Positions 25,263 to 35,271 of a stretch of 64,000 bases of DNA are shown here, piece after piece. A program made the translations under genes and the position numbers. The first letter of the stretch is position 1, and every line of letters starts with the position of its first letter. The DNA is taken from positions 1 to 64,000 of the forward strand of contig JBJLFR010000022.1 of the NCBI GenBank assembly GCA_045565285.1, written 5' to 3'. Origin of the DNA: CACIIZ01 sp045565285 (lineage in GTDB: Bacteria > Pseudomonadota > Alphaproteobacteria > Rhodobacterales > Rhodobacteraceae). The notes beneath the pieces were generated by a model, which was given only the letters and a program-made list of their open reading frames with translations, did no database searches and was not told where the DNA came from.

Positions 25263-26891
25263 TTGAAAAATGAAAAATCATTCTCTTACGAAAAGTTTCG
25301 TTCCTCATTTAGTCTTAATTGTCCAGATGATTTTAATTTTGCGTTTGATATTATATCAAATAAATATGGAAAATCTGAAAAAACTGCACTCATAGCTATA
25401 AATGAAAATGGAAATGACTTTGAAAAAATAAGTTATAAGGATCTTGATGAAAATTCATCAAGATTTGCTAATGCCTTAAAAAATCTCGGTATTAAAAAAA
25501 AAGATAAGATATTAATTATTTTACCTAAAATTTCTGAGTGGTACTACTGTATTTTGGGTTGTGCCAAGGTTGGTGCAGTTGCAATACCAAGTACACCAAT
25601 GTTAAAAGCGAATGATATTGAATATAGAATTCAAACATCGGAATCAAAGGCAATAATATCAACTTCAATGAATGTAGCAGAGATTGAGAAAATAAAAAAT
25701 TGTCAATCTATTGAGCATAAAATTATAGTTCATAACAAAATAGATAATTGGTATAATTTTGCAGAAATTTGCAATAAATCAAATATATATTTTGATAGAA
25801 ATATGGTGACACCTACAAAATCTTCTGACCCAATGTTAATTTATTTTACATCCGGAAGTACTGGAATGCCCAAAATGGTTGAACGTGATAATGCATATGC
25901 GTTTTCACATAATATTACTCAAAAATTCTGGCAAGATTTGCAATCAGATGATATACACTGGACACTAACAGATACTGGCTGGGCAAAAGCAGCATGGGGT
26001 TTACTCTTTCCACCCCTTTTAGCAGGGTGCACAATTATTTTATATAATGGGCAAGGGTTTGACTTAGAGATTTTATTAAAAATTATTAAAAAAAACAAAG
26101 TAACTACTTTCTGTGCCCCACCAACAATTTACAGGCTTATAGCTCAATCAGATTTATCCAAAGCTGAATTCAGGTCTCTCAGACATTGCTTTAGTGCAGG
26201 AGAACCCTTAAACCCCGAAGCTATGCGATCGTGGAAAAATGCAACTGGATGCGATGTCTATGATGGATATGGTCAAACTGAAACAATCAATGTGATTGCT
26301 AATTTCCCTGGTATGCCTATTAAGCAGGGATCAATGGGTAAACCCTGCCCAGGTTTCGATATTGAAATTATTGATAATGAAGCTAACATATTAGAAACTG
26401 ATGAAATCGGTAATATTGGTATAAAAATTACCAATCCTTATCCTCCTGGTTTATTTAAGGGGTATTATAAAGATCAAATAAAAACATCTGAAGTATTTAG
26501 AAATGGTTGGTATTTTACAGGAGATACAGCAACAAAAGATAAAGATGGATATATTTGGTTTGTTGGAAGAGCTGATGATATAATTACTTCTTCTGGATAT
26601 AGAATTAGCCCTTTTGAAATAGAAAGTACTCTACTTGAGCATCAACATGTAGTAGAAGCAGCAGTTATTGCAAAAAAAGATTATATTAGGGGGGAAATCG
26701 TTGTAGCCTTTATTGTTTTAGGTAAAAACGGCCAAGGCAATGAAAAATTGAAATCAGAAATCCAAGAATTTGTAAAAAATAAAACAGCACCTTATAAATA
26801 TCCCAGAGAAATTATTTTTACAAAAAATCTTCCCAAAACTATTTCTGGTAAAATAAGAAGAGTAGATTTAAGAAATAAACTTAAGGAATAA
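25263..26891 (+). CDS. AMP-forming acyl-CoA synthetase (medium-chain type)
   Basis: The 542-residue enzyme has the adenylate-forming motifs YFTSGSTGMPKMV (P-loop), YDGYGQTETINVI, YFTGDTATKDKDGYIWFVGR and the C-terminal Lys in KTISGKIRRVDLR. DIHWTLTDTGWAKAAWG points to the medium-chain (ACSM-like) branch that activates fatty or aromatic acids. A TTG start at 25263 is assumed, because no in-frame ATG fits the expected N-terminus; the ribosome site is weak. A rhodanese and an ene-reductase gene follow. Confidence 0.88.
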   Translation: MKNEKSFSYEKFRSSFSLNCPDDFNFAFDIISNKYGKSEKTALIAINENGNDFEKISYKDLDENSSRFANALKNLGIKKKDKILIILPKISEWYYCILGCAKVGAVAIPSTPMLKANDIEYRIQTSESKAIISTSMNVAEIEKIKNCQSIEHKIIVHNKIDNWYNFAEICNKSNIYFDRNMVTPTKSSDPMLIYFTSGSTGMPKMVERDNAYAFSHNITQKFWQDLQSDDIHWTLTDTGWAKAAWGLLFPPLLAGCTIILYNGQGFDLEILLKIIKKNKVTTFCAPPTIYRLIAQSDLSKAEFRSLRHCFSAGEPLNPEAMRSWKNATGCDVYDGYGQTETINVIANFPGMPIKQGSMGKPCPGFDIEIIDNEANILETDEIGNIGIKITNPYPPGLFKGYYKDQIKTSEVFRNGWYFTGDTATKDKDGYIWFVGRADDIITSSGYRISPFEIESTLLEHQHVVEAAVIAKKDYIRGEIVVAFIVLGKNGQGNEKLKSEIQEFVKNKTAPYKYPREIIFTKNLPKTISGKIRRVDLRNKLKE

Positions 26892-26924
26892 AATTATTTT
26901 GATTTTTTATTGAAGAGTAAAATT

Positions 26925-27323
26925 ATGAAAAAATTAAAAAAAACAGTAAAGAATATGGTTGCTGAGGCGAAGTTAAAAATTAATGAGATTGATGCTAAAG
27001 AAGCAATTAAATTATTTAATGATGAGAATGTGATTTTTATAGATATTAGGGATATTAGGGAAAGACAAAAATTAGGTTTTATTCCTGGTAGTTTTCATGC
27101 TCCACGTGGAATGCTGGAATTTTGGATTGATCCCGAAAGTCCCTATTTTAAGGATATATTTAATACAAACAAAAAATATATTTTTCATTGCGCAGCGGGC
27201 TGGAGATCTGCACTTGCAGTTTCCACATTAAAAGATATGGGTTTTGAAGCCTCTCATATAACTGACGGTTTTGCAGGTTGGGTAGATGAGAAAGGTCCTG
27301 TTGAATTTAAAAGTAAAAAGTAA
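26925..27323 (+). CDS. Rhodanese-like domain protein
   Basis: The protein is about 132 residues when started at ATG 26925, supported by GAAGAG upstream; a TTG at 26910 would add five residues. It has the rhodanese elements EAIKLFNDENVIFIDIRDIRERQ, GSFHAPRGMLEFWIDPESPYF and the active-site loop HCAAGWRSALA with the catalytic Cys. No export signal is seen, so it is cytosolic. It could move sulfane sulfur to an unknown acceptor. It lies in line with the acyl-CoA synthetase and ene-reductase. Confidence 0.85.
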   Translation: MKKLKKTVKNMVAEAKLKINEIDAKEAIKLFNDENVIFIDIRDIRERQKLGFIPGSFHAPRGMLEFWIDPESPYFKDIFNTNKKYIFHCAAGWRSALAVSTLKDMGFEASHITDGFAGWVDEKGPVEFKSKK

Positions 27324-27342
27324 TCAAAAAATTAGGTAAAAA

Positions 27343-28461
27343 ATGGAACACAAACTTTTTAGTCCAATATCAATAAATAATTTAAACTTAACTAATAGAA
27401 TAGTAGTGGCACCAATGTGTCAGTATTCTGCAATTGAAGGTTCGGCTACTGATTGGCATTTGATGCACCTTGGACAATTATCAATTTCTGGTTCTGCTCT
27501 AGTATTCATTGAGGCAACTGCAGTTGAAGAAAAAGGAAGAATTACACCTGGTTGTTTGGGCTTATATTCTGACGATAATCAAATTGCATTAGAGAAAGTA
27601 ATAAAGTTTGTAAAAAGATATGGGAATACAAAAATTGGTATACAATTAGCACATGCTGGACGTAAGGCTTCAACTGAAATTCCCTGGCTAGGAGGCAAAC
27701 CACTAAGCCAAGATATTTCAGATGGTTGGGAAACTGTTGCTCCATCCTCGGAAGCTTATAATTCTAATTGGCCTTCACCTCTAGAATTAGATATTCAAGG
27801 TTTAGAGTATATTAAGAAATGTTTTGTAAATTCAGCAAAAAGAGCAATAGAAATTGGTTTTGATATTATTGAGCTACATATGGCACATGGATATTTAATT
27901 CACCAATTTCTTTCACCTATTAGCAACACGCGGACTGATAAATATGGTTCTACTTTTGAGAATAGAATAAGATATCCCCTTGAGATTTTTAAAGCAATAA
28001 GGGATGAAATATCTAGTGACTACCCCATTGGAGTAAGATTTTCTGCAACAGATTGGGTAGAATCTTCCTCATGGAATATAGAAGAAGCAACAAAATTTGC
28101 GTTAAAACTTAAAGAACTTAGTTGTGATTTTTTTGACGTTTCCAGTGGTGGTAATTCACCAAAACAAAATATAATTTCAGGTCCTGCTTATCAGACTGGA
28201 TTTGCATCAAGAATCAAAAGTGAAGTAGGAATTCCTACTATTGCAGTAGGGCAAATAAATGAACCCTTACAGGCAGAAAGTATTATAAGTACAGGACAAG
28301 CGGATTTGATAGCAATTGGGAGAGGGATGTTATATAATCCAAGATGGGCATGGCATGCAGCTGAAGTGTTTAAAAAAGAATCTGCATATCCTCCACAATA
28401 TGCCAGATCACATCACTCACTTATTGGACTTCCTATACCAGGAAACCCTCAAACAAAATAA
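27343..28461 (+). CDS. Old yellow enzyme family NADH:flavin oxidoreductase (YqjM-like)
   Basis: The 372-residue TIM-barrel FMN enzyme shows RIVVAPMCQYSAIEG, the LAHAGRKAS segment and HMAHGYLIHQFLSPISNTRTDKYG. The Cys after APM, in place of Thr, and the short form are typical of the thermophilic-like (YqjM) class. Such enzymes reduce activated double bonds of enals, enones and nitro compounds with NAD(P)H. It closes the 25263-28461 run; the natural substrate is unknown. Confidence 0.88.
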   Translation: MEHKLFSPISINNLNLTNRIVVAPMCQYSAIEGSATDWHLMHLGQLSISGSALVFIEATAVEEKGRITPGCLGLYSDDNQIALEKVIKFVKRYGNTKIGIQLAHAGRKASTEIPWLGGKPLSQDISDGWETVAPSSEAYNSNWPSPLELDIQGLEYIKKCFVNSAKRAIEIGFDIIELHMAHGYLIHQFLSPISNTRTDKYGSTFENRIRYPLEIFKAIRDEISSDYPIGVRFSATDWVESSSWNIEEATKFALKLKELSCDFFDVSSGGNSPKQNIISGPAYQTGFASRIKSEVGIPTIAVGQINEPLQAESIISTGQADLIAIGRGMLYNPRWAWHAAEVFKKESAYPPQYARSHHSLIGLPIPGNPQTK

Positions 28462-28512
28462 TTTGATACATATTTTTTATAAAAATATAAACAAAAATTT
28501 TATTATTAAAAA

Positions 28513-29157
28513 TTATTTTTTTTTGTTTCTCATTAAATCGACGCCCCTTCTAACTGCATCTCTTTCTTTTAGTTTTTGTCGCCATTTTATGACATTTTGG
28601 TATGGATCTAAAGATATCCCCATAGATTTAGCAATTAAAACCCAAGGCCATGATATTATATCAGCAATGGAGTAATCGTTAATAATATAATCTCTACCAG
28701 TTAACTGATACTCTAAAACTTCTAAACATTTTTTGTATTCATCTGCGTATCTATGAGCTGCATAACTTTGTTTTTCAGAAGTTGGTGCATAATTCCAAAA
28801 ATGACTATGTTGCCCACCCATAGGACCTAAATTACCAACTTGCCAAAATAACCACTGGGTAAGTTTTCTTCTTTCATCAATTGAATCTGGCATAAATTTT
28901 CCAGTCTTCTCGGCCAGATATAGAAGAATGGCTCCAGACTCAAAAACATTAATTGGTTTTTCATTTTCATCGTAATCCGTAATTGCAGGTATTTTTTTAT
29001 TGGGATTAATTTTTAGAAAATCCGAACTAAATTGATCACCTTTTTTTAAATTAATTAATTTTGTATTATAATTTAAACCACATTCCTCCAGCATAATACT
29101 TACTTTCCATCCATTTGGAGTAGGTGAGTAATAAAAATCAATAGCTTTCTTCATCAC
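28513..29157 (-). CDS. Glutathione S-transferase family protein
   Basis: The 214-residue protein has a thioredoxin-like N-terminal domain (DFYYSPTPNGWKVSIMLEEC) and a glutathione-site phrase FESGAILLYLAEKTG, followed by the helical C-terminal domain with YSIADIISWPWV. PNGWKVS suits the YfcG/YghU (Nu-class) type, known for disulfide-bond reductase activity, where Asn/Thr replaces Tyr. It is 40 bp downstream of the ABC exporter gene on the same strand. Confidence 0.85.
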   Translation of the reverse strand: MMKKAIDFYYSPTPNGWKVSIMLEECGLNYNTKLINLKKGDQFSSDFLKINPNKKIPAITDYDENEKPINVFESGAILLYLAEKTGKFMPDSIDERRKLTQWLFWQVGNLGPMGGQHSHFWNYAPTSEKQSYAAHRYADEYKKCLEVLEYQLTGRDYIINDYSIADIISWPWVLIAKSMGISLDPYQNVIKWRQKLKERDAVRRGVDLMRNKKK

Positions 29158-29198
29158 AAAATGTATTTTAATTACTAAAAAAAGTTAGGATAATCAAC

Positions 29199-31031
29199 TT
29201 ATTCTGCAGCTTGATAAGTTTCAATAAAGCCACCAGATTGCCGTTCCCAATATTTAGCATATAACCCTCTCAAATTTAATAATTCTTGGTGTGTTCCATT
29301 TTCTACTATCTTTCCTTTATCCATAACTATAATTCTATCCATTTTACTAAGTGTGGATAAACGATGAGCAATTGCTAAAACAGTTTTCCCGTCCATTACT
29401 AGTTCTAGCGCATTTTGTATAGACGCCTCTACTTCACTATCTAAGGCACTTGTAGCTTCGTCTAATACCAGAATAGGTGCATCTTTTAGTATTGCTCTAG
29501 CTAAAGCAATTCTTTGCTTTTGCCCACCCGATAATTTTACACCTTGCTCACCTAAATGTGCTTCATAACCTTTACGACCCTGATGATCTTGAAGGTCAAG
29601 TATGAAATTATGAGCCTCTGCTTTTTTTGATGCTTCAACTAAAGTCTTGAAGCTTGCTGATGAGTTGCCATACAAAATATTATCTTTTGCAGATCTATTA
29701 AATAAAGCTGTTTCCTGGGTAACCATTCCTATCTGTTTACGAAGACTTTCTTGAGTAACATTAGACAAATTTTGATTATCAATTTGTACAATTCCTCTTT
29801 CTGGATCGTATAAACGTAATAACAATGATAACAATGTAGATTTACCCGCACCAGATGCACCAACTAGACCAACTTTTTCTCCTGGATTTATACAAAGAGA
29901 AATATTTTTTACTCCACCAATGTCTCTATCGTATGCAAAGCTGACATTCTGGAAATTCACCTCACCCTTTTTTATTTTAATAGCTTGTGCATTTTTTTTA
30001 TCTTCCAAATCATAAGGCTTTGATAATGTTCTCACACCATCTTCAATCTCTCCAAAATTTGAATAAATTGTCATTAAAACATAACTAACCCAACCAATCA
30101 TTTGAGAAAGTCTTAGTGAAATAGCTCCAGCTGCTGCTATATCGCCAGCACTTACTTGACCTGTACTCCAAAACCAAAGGCTTCCCCCAACCATTATTAC
30201 TGGTAAAACTCCTGCTAAACCATTTAAACAAAATCTAAACCAAGCAGCAACCTCTCCATATTTAATCGAATTATATCTAAAACTAGCCATAGCTTTTAAA
30301 GCTTCACTGTCTTCGTGTTGATTGTGAGCAAATAGTTTAACAGTTTTAATATTTGTTACAGTATCTACGATTTGACCAGTAACCATTGCTCTTGAGCTTG
30401 CTCTATTCCCAGACCTTAACCGAATAATTGGCATAAAATATCTAATAAGAAAGAAATAACAAACCAGCCAAAATAGTAATGCAAATGTTAGTGTAATATT
30501 TACAGATGTCAGCATCAGTGCTGCACCAATCACCGAAGCAAGTGCAAAAAGTACCGTCTGTAAAATCTCAATAACTACATCAGTAATTGCTCTGGCAGTT
30601 TGCATCTCTTTTTGAGCAATTCTACCTGCAAAATCATTCTCAAAAAAGAGAATTGAATGACCTATACACCATCTATGAATTCTAGATAATACAAGATTAA
30701 ATATATTTGGAGACACAATAACAGATTGCATATATGAAGAAGAACCAAAAATTATTGGTCGTAATAATAGAAAAAAAAGCAACCCTGCAGAAAACAATAA
30801 AATATTATTGCCTAATGGATCCTCAGCAGTTGAATTTAAAGCAGCATCAATTAAAAGACCTAATAATAAAACTGCTGATACCTCAGTAATTCCTGTTAAA
30901 ATCGATAAAAAGCCAGAAAGATAAAGTACTTTATAACTACCCGATAAAGACCATAATAAGAAACCAAATGTACTTTTTGGAGGTGAACCTTTAGCAGGTT
31001 CTACATGGTTGATCCAATTAATGGGTTTCAT
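29199..31031 (-). CDS. ABC exporter, fused membrane and ATPase domains (MsbA type)
   Basis: The 610-residue half-transporter has six membrane helices (about 30-320) and a C-terminal ATPase with Walker A GASGAGKST, signature KLSGGQKQRIALARA, Walker B PILVLDEATSALD and H-loop AIAHRLST. The membrane part includes coupling-helix features such as RIHRWC. This is the lipid A/drug exporter family (ABCB). Substrate unknown. It is divergent from mgsA. Confidence 0.87.
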   Translation of the reverse strand: MKPINWINHVEPAKGSPPKSTFGFLLWSLSGSYKVLYLSGFLSILTGITEVSAVLLLGLLIDAALNSTAEDPLGNNILLFSAGLLFFLLLRPIIFGSSSYMQSVIVSPNIFNLVLSRIHRWCIGHSILFFENDFAGRIAQKEMQTARAITDVVIEILQTVLFALASVIGAALMLTSVNITLTFALLFWLVCYFFLIRYFMPIIRLRSGNRASSRAMVTGQIVDTVTNIKTVKLFAHNQHEDSEALKAMASFRYNSIKYGEVAAWFRFCLNGLAGVLPVIMVGGSLWFWSTGQVSAGDIAAAGAISLRLSQMIGWVSYVLMTIYSNFGEIEDGVRTLSKPYDLEDKKNAQAIKIKKGEVNFQNVSFAYDRDIGGVKNISLCINPGEKVGLVGASGAGKSTLLSLLLRLYDPERGIVQIDNQNLSNVTQESLRKQIGMVTQETALFNRSAKDNILYGNSSASFKTLVEASKKAEAHNFILDLQDHQGRKGYEAHLGEQGVKLSGGQKQRIALARAILKDAPILVLDEATSALDSEVEASIQNALELVMDGKTVLAIAHRLSTLSKMDRIIVMDKGKIVENGTHQELLNLRGLYAKYWERQSGGFIETYQAAE

Positions 31032-31124
31032 AGATATTGCCTAATTTGATAGTTGATACCATATCATATAATACTATTATGAAATTGTTTTAGATCTAAA
31101 TATTTAAATAGAAGATAAATAAAG

Positions 31125-32021
31125 ATGTGTGGAATAATCGGTCTTTTTCTTAAAGATGAGAAATTAAATTCTAAATTAGGATCAATGCTATCAAGTATGT
31201 TAAATACTATGTCTGACAGAGGACCTGATAGTTCTGGCCTTGCTATATATAATAATGGAAATAATAATAAAATTAAATTGACTTTAAAGTCTGAAAATCC
31301 ACAAGAAGATTTTAAAGAATTAAATAAAGAGTTATTACAAAAGCAAAAATTAAAGGTTTCGTTAAGAAACCATTTCAATCATATCGTTTTAACCGTAAAT
31401 AAAAAAGATTGTAATAAAGTAGAAACTTTTTTGAAAAAATCTTTTTCCACCCTTTCTCTAATGAGCTCAGGTGAAAATATCGAAATATTCAAAGAGGTAG
31501 GATTGCCAAAAAATGTAATTCAAAAATTTGGTATAAGTAAAATGATTGGCACACATGGTATAGGACACACCAGAATGGCAACAGAAAGTGCTGTTACAAC
31601 TTTGGGAGCTCATCCATTTAGCACAGGACCAGATCAATGCCTTGTCCATAATGGTTCATTATCAAACCATAACCAACTTAGACAAAAACTAATTAATGAA
31701 GGAATGCAGATTACCACTGAAAATGATACAGAGGTTGCAGCGAGTTACTTAAGTTTAAAAATAAAGAATGGGAAAACGTTGAAACAGTCTTTGGAATTAG
31801 CTTTATCAGATTTAGATGGGTTTTATACTTTCCTTGTAGGTACTAAAGACGGTTTTGGAGTGTTAAGAGATCCAATTTCATGTAAACCTGCCGTTATGGC
31901 AGAAAATGATTATTATGTAGCTTTTGGTTCTGAATACAGAGCATTCGCATATTTACCAGATATTAATCATGCTAAAATCTGGGAACCAGAACCTGCAACT
32001 GTTTATTTTTGGAATCACTAA
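31125..32021 (+). CDS. mgsA: N-methylglutamate synthase subunit A / GlxB-like class II glutamine amidotransferase
   Basis: The 298-residue protein begins MCGIIGLF with the N-terminal nucleophile Cys2 of class II amidotransferases. It retains SDRGPDSSGLA, GHTRMATES and VHNGSLSNHNQLRQ for glutamine hydrolysis. This subunit size, followed by a GXGXG subunit and an FMN subunit, is the layout of N-methylglutamate synthase MgsABC, and also of GlxBCD in rhizobia. In MgsABC the amidotransferase part prepares transfer of methylamine to glutamate. No mgd or gmaS gene lies within the window, so the Mgs assignment is probable but not certain. Confidence 0.7.
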   Translation: MCGIIGLFLKDEKLNSKLGSMLSSMLNTMSDRGPDSSGLAIYNNGNNNKIKLTLKSENPQEDFKELNKELLQKQKLKVSLRNHFNHIVLTVNKKDCNKVETFLKKSFSTLSLMSSGENIEIFKEVGLPKNVIQKFGISKMIGTHGIGHTRMATESAVTTLGAHPFSTGPDQCLVHNGSLSNHNQLRQKLINEGMQITTENDTEVAASYLSLKIKNGKTLKQSLELALSDLDGFYTFLVGTKDGFGVLRDPISCKPAVMAENDYYVAFGSEYRAFAYLPDINHAKIWEPEPATVYFWNH

Positions 32022-32022
32022 A

Positions 32023-32697
32023 ATGAACAAACTAGATCTTGATAAAATAACGCTTCGAGAGCTAAATAAAAAATTGCAAATGTCCAAGAGTAATGAAAAC
32101 TGGCTGATATCAAATCCTAAAGGTGCACATGCTTTAGCAGTTGGATTAGATAGTACCATAAAAGTCAAAATTGAAGGATCTACTGGCTACTATTGTGCTG
32201 GAATGAATAAAAAAGCACTTATAGAAGTTAGTGGGTCCGTTGGTCCAGGAGCAGCAGAAAACATGATGTCTGGCAAATTAATTGTTCATGGAAATGCTAG
32301 TCAATATGCAGGAGCTACTGCTCATGGTGGTACTTTATTAATAAAAGGAAATGCATCGTCACGATGTGGTATTTCCATGAAAGGTATTGATATAGTTGTT
32401 AAAGGTAATATTGGTCACATGTCTGCATTTATGGCTCAATCAGGAAAGCTTATAGTATGCGGAAATGTTGGGGATTCATTAGGCGATAGTATTTATGAAG
32501 CACAAATATTTGTTAGAGGATCTGTAAAATCTCTCGGTGCTGATTGTGTAGAGAAAGAAATGTCCAAAAAACATAAAGAAATATTAGAAAAGTTACTTAA
32601 CGACGCAAAATTAAACTTTAAACCTGGTAAATTTAGAAGATTTGGATCTGCAAGGAAACTTTATAATTTTGATATAGATAATGCTAATGAGTATTAA
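32023..32697 (+). CDS. mgsB: N-methylglutamate synthase subunit B / GlxC-like GXGXG protein
   Basis: The true start is ATG 32023, right after the stop of the preceding gene. The protein has about 224 residues of glutamate synthase alpha-subunit C-terminal (GXGXG) fold: repeated glycine-rich coils such as EVSGSVGPGAAENM, IVHGNASQYAGATAHGG and VCGNVGDSLGDSIYEAQ form a right-handed beta-helix. It has no enzymatic residues of its own and would be a structural part of the Mgs/Glx complex. It is followed 15 bp later by the catalytic subunit. Confidence 0.75.
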   Translation: MNKLDLDKITLRELNKKLQMSKSNENWLISNPKGAHALAVGLDSTIKVKIEGSTGYYCAGMNKKALIEVSGSVGPGAAENMMSGKLIVHGNASQYAGATAHGGTLLIKGNASSRCGISMKGIDIVVKGNIGHMSAFMAQSGKLIVCGNVGDSLGDSIYEAQIFVRGSVKSLGADCVEKEMSKKHKEILEKLLNDAKLNFKPGKFRRFGSARKLYNFDIDNANEY

Positions 32698-32711
32698 CCA
32701 AAGATAAATAA

Positions 32712-34052
32712 ATGACAAAAAAAAATAAAAAATTAAAAACTAAAACTGCTAGTACACTACCAATTTTTTCACAAACGTTTACTCCTGAAGTGAATGCCGA
32801 AATTAGAAGAGCTTCAACTACTGGTATTTATGATATTAGAGGTGGAGGATCTAAGAGAAGGGTTCCCCATTTTGATGATCTTCTTTTTTTGGGTGCGTCG
32901 ATGTCTAGATACCCACTAGAAGGTTATCGAGAAAAATGTGAAACAGCATTAAAATTAGGAACAAGAAATGCAGAAAATCCATTAGAAATTGATATACCAA
33001 TTACTATTGCAGGTATGAGTTTTGGAGCTTTATCAGCACAAGCAAAAGAAGCTTTAGGACGAGGTGCTTCCTTGGCAGGAACATCAACTACTACTGGAGA
33101 TGGGGGTATGACAAAAGAAGAACGTCAGCACTCCAATAAACTTATTTATCAATACCTTCCATCTAGATATGGTATGAATCCAGATGATCTAAAGAAAGCA
33201 GACGCAATAGAAATTGTAGTTGGTCAAGGAGCAAAACCAGGTGGAGGGGGAATGCTTCTAGGTCAGAAAATAAACGATAGAGTTGCGAAAATGAGGACAT
33301 TACCAACAGGTATTGATCAAAGATCAGCATGCAGACATCCAGATTGGACAGGACCTGACGATTTAGAAATAAAAATAATTGAGTTAAGGGAAATAACACA
33401 ATGGAAAATTCCTATTTTTGTGAAAATTGGAGCTACCAGACCTTTTTATGACACTTCACTAGCTATAAAAGCTGGGGCAGACGCCATTGTGATTGATGGT
33501 ATGCAGGGTGGAACTGCTGCTACACAAGATATATTTATTGAACATGTAGGGATACCAACCCTAGCTTGTATTCGTCCTTCTGTTGAAGCTCTTCAAGAGC
33601 AAAAACTGCATAGGGAAGTTCAATTAATTGTTTCTGGTGGAATTAGAAATGGGGCAGATGTTGCAAAAGCTTTAGCATTAGGTGCTGATGCAGTTTCAAT
33701 TGGCACTGCAGCACTTATTGCACTAGGAGATAATGATCCTAAATGGCAAAGTGATTATGAAAAATTAGGAACAACTGCGGGCGCATTTGATGATTGGCAT
33801 GAAGGAAATGACCCTGCTGGCATTACTACACAAGATCCTAAACTATCAAAAAGACTTAATCCCAAAGAAGCTGGGAAACGCCTTTCAAATTATTTAAAAG
33901 TAATCACTTTAGAAGCACAAACTTTAGCAAGAGCTTGTGGAAAAAGTCATTTAAGAAACCTTGAACCTGAAGATCTTTGTGCTTTAACAGTAGAGTCTGC
34001 AGCTATGGCACGTGTCCCTTTAGCGGGAACAAGTTGGATACCAGGTTCATAG
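32712..34052 (+). CDS. mgsC: N-methylglutamate synthase subunit C / GlxD-like FMN glutamate synthase domain protein
   Basis: The 446-residue protein is the FMN-binding TIM-barrel domain of glutamate synthase. Visible features are PITIAGMSFGALSAQAKEALGRGA, VGQGAKPGGGGMLLGQKI, FVKIGATRPFYDTSLA and the FMN-phosphate loop VSGGIRNGADVAKALALGADAVSIGTAAL. The three-Cys iron-sulfur pattern of ordinary GltB is not present at the usual place after this loop; the sequence reads DPAGITTQDP instead, as in MgsC/GlxD. It would make N-methylglutamate from methylamine and glutamate, or act in a related transfer. It ends the three-gene set. Confidence 0.77.
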   Translation: MTKKNKKLKTKTASTLPIFSQTFTPEVNAEIRRASTTGIYDIRGGGSKRRVPHFDDLLFLGASMSRYPLEGYREKCETALKLGTRNAENPLEIDIPITIAGMSFGALSAQAKEALGRGASLAGTSTTTGDGGMTKEERQHSNKLIYQYLPSRYGMNPDDLKKADAIEIVVGQGAKPGGGGMLLGQKINDRVAKMRTLPTGIDQRSACRHPDWTGPDDLEIKIIELREITQWKIPIFVKIGATRPFYDTSLAIKAGADAIVIDGMQGGTAATQDIFIEHVGIPTLACIRPSVEALQEQKLHREVQLIVSGGIRNGADVAKALALGADAVSIGTAALIALGDNDPKWQSDYEKLGTTAGAFDDWHEGNDPAGITTQDPKLSKRLNPKEAGKRLSNYLKVITLEAQTLARACGKSHLRNLEPEDLCALTVESAAMARVPLAGTSWIPGS

Positions 34053-34198
34053 ATGACGGCTTTTTATAGAATGAATCAATAATTAATTAAGAAATTACAG
34101 CAGTATCAATTTAACTCATTATTTCTTATTACTCATTGACATTTATAGATGAACCTATAGCCTTAAAAAACATTGCTAATTAATTTAGGAGAAGACAT

Positions 34199-35200
34199 TT
34201 GAAAAAAGTTTTAGTTACGTCAATATGCTCAATTTTTTTTATGATGAGCAATTTGGCATGGTCGGCTTGTGGTTCAATATCAATGGCTGACATGAATTGG
34301 CCTTCTGCCACACTTATGGCTAATGTTGACAAAATAATATTAGAGGAAGGCTACGGATGTGAAATAGAAATGGTTGCTGGAGCAACTACAACAACATTTG
34401 CGTCTATGAATGAGAAAGGGCAGCCAGATGTTGCAGCTGAGCTTTGGATTAATACCGTTAGAGAACCACTATTTGCAGCTATGGATGAAGGTAGACTACA
34501 TTCCGCAAGAGAGATGCCTATAACTGATCTTGGTGAAGGTTGGTGGGTGCCATCTTATACAAAGGAAAATCATCCAGAACTTAAAACAGTTCTAGATATT
34601 TTGGAAAGACCAGATCTGTTTCCAGCAAAAGAAGATCCAAGTAAAGGCGAATTCATTGGCTGCCCAGCTGGATGGGGTTGCCAACTTTCAAATATTAATC
34701 TCTTCAGAGCATTTGAAATGGAAAAAAAGGGATGGATTTTAACTGATCCAGGTTCTCAGGCAGGTTTAGATGCTTCAATGGCTAAAGCTGTTGAAAGAGG
34801 TGAAAATTGGTTTGGATATTATTGGGCACCAACTGCACCAATTGGAAAATTTAATATGCAACTTATGGATTTTGGTGTTCCTTTTGCAGGTTCTGAGAAC
34901 TGGGATGGTTGTATTGCAAAAGCTGAACAAGATTGTGCCGATCCAAAACCATCTGCTTGGACAAATTCAGAAGTTCACACTGTAGTAACAACAAACTTCA
35001 AAGATCAAGCATCTCAAGCTATGGAATATTTTTCAAAAAGAATTTATCCTGGACCAATCATGAACAAAATGCTTGTTTACATGGAAGAAAACCAATCTCA
35101 AGGTTATGATGCAGCAGTAGAATTCCTACTGTCATATGAAGATATTTGGACTACTTGGGTATCCCAAGAGGTAGCAGATAAAGTTAAGTCATCTTTATAA
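34199..35200 (+). CDS. Glycine betaine/TMAO-type ABC transporter binding protein
   Basis: The 333-residue protein starts at TTG with AGGAG upstream and has a signal peptide (KKVLVTSICSIFFMMSNLAWS). The body is OpuAC/ProX type; GCPAGWGCQLSN, YYWAPTAPIGKF and repeated Trp and Cys residues fit the aromatic box used for quaternary ammonium ligands. The neighbouring Mgs-like genes and Bmt make betaine, choline, TMAO or DMSP plausible ligands. It heads a ProXWV operon, with a stem-loop between it and the permease. Confidence 0.85.
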   Translation: MKKVLVTSICSIFFMMSNLAWSACGSISMADMNWPSATLMANVDKIILEEGYGCEIEMVAGATTTTFASMNEKGQPDVAAELWINTVREPLFAAMDEGRLHSAREMPITDLGEGWWVPSYTKENHPELKTVLDILERPDLFPAKEDPSKGEFIGCPAGWGCQLSNINLFRAFEMEKKGWILTDPGSQAGLDASMAKAVERGENWFGYYWAPTAPIGKFNMQLMDFGVPFAGSENWDGCIAKAEQDCADPKPSAWTNSEVHTVVTTNFKDQASQAMEYFSKRIYPGPIMNKMLVYMEENQSQGYDAAVEFLLSYEDIWTTWVSQEVADKVKSSL

Positions 35201-35212
35201 CTTCTCTATTAT

Positions 35213-35243
35213 ATAAACCGCGTTTAGTTTAGGCGCGGTTTAT
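35213..35243 (+). repeat. Intercistronic stem-loop after the betaine-type binding protein
   Basis: ATAAACCGCG (35213-35222) pairs perfectly with 35234-35243 over 10 bp with an 11-nt loop. It sits 13 nt after the stop of the binding-protein gene and 28 nt before the permease. A U-run does not follow, so a role in mRNA protection or partial attenuation is more likely than full termination. Confidence 0.7.
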
Positions 35244-35271
35244 AAATCTATAAAATCATTAAAGTAATAAA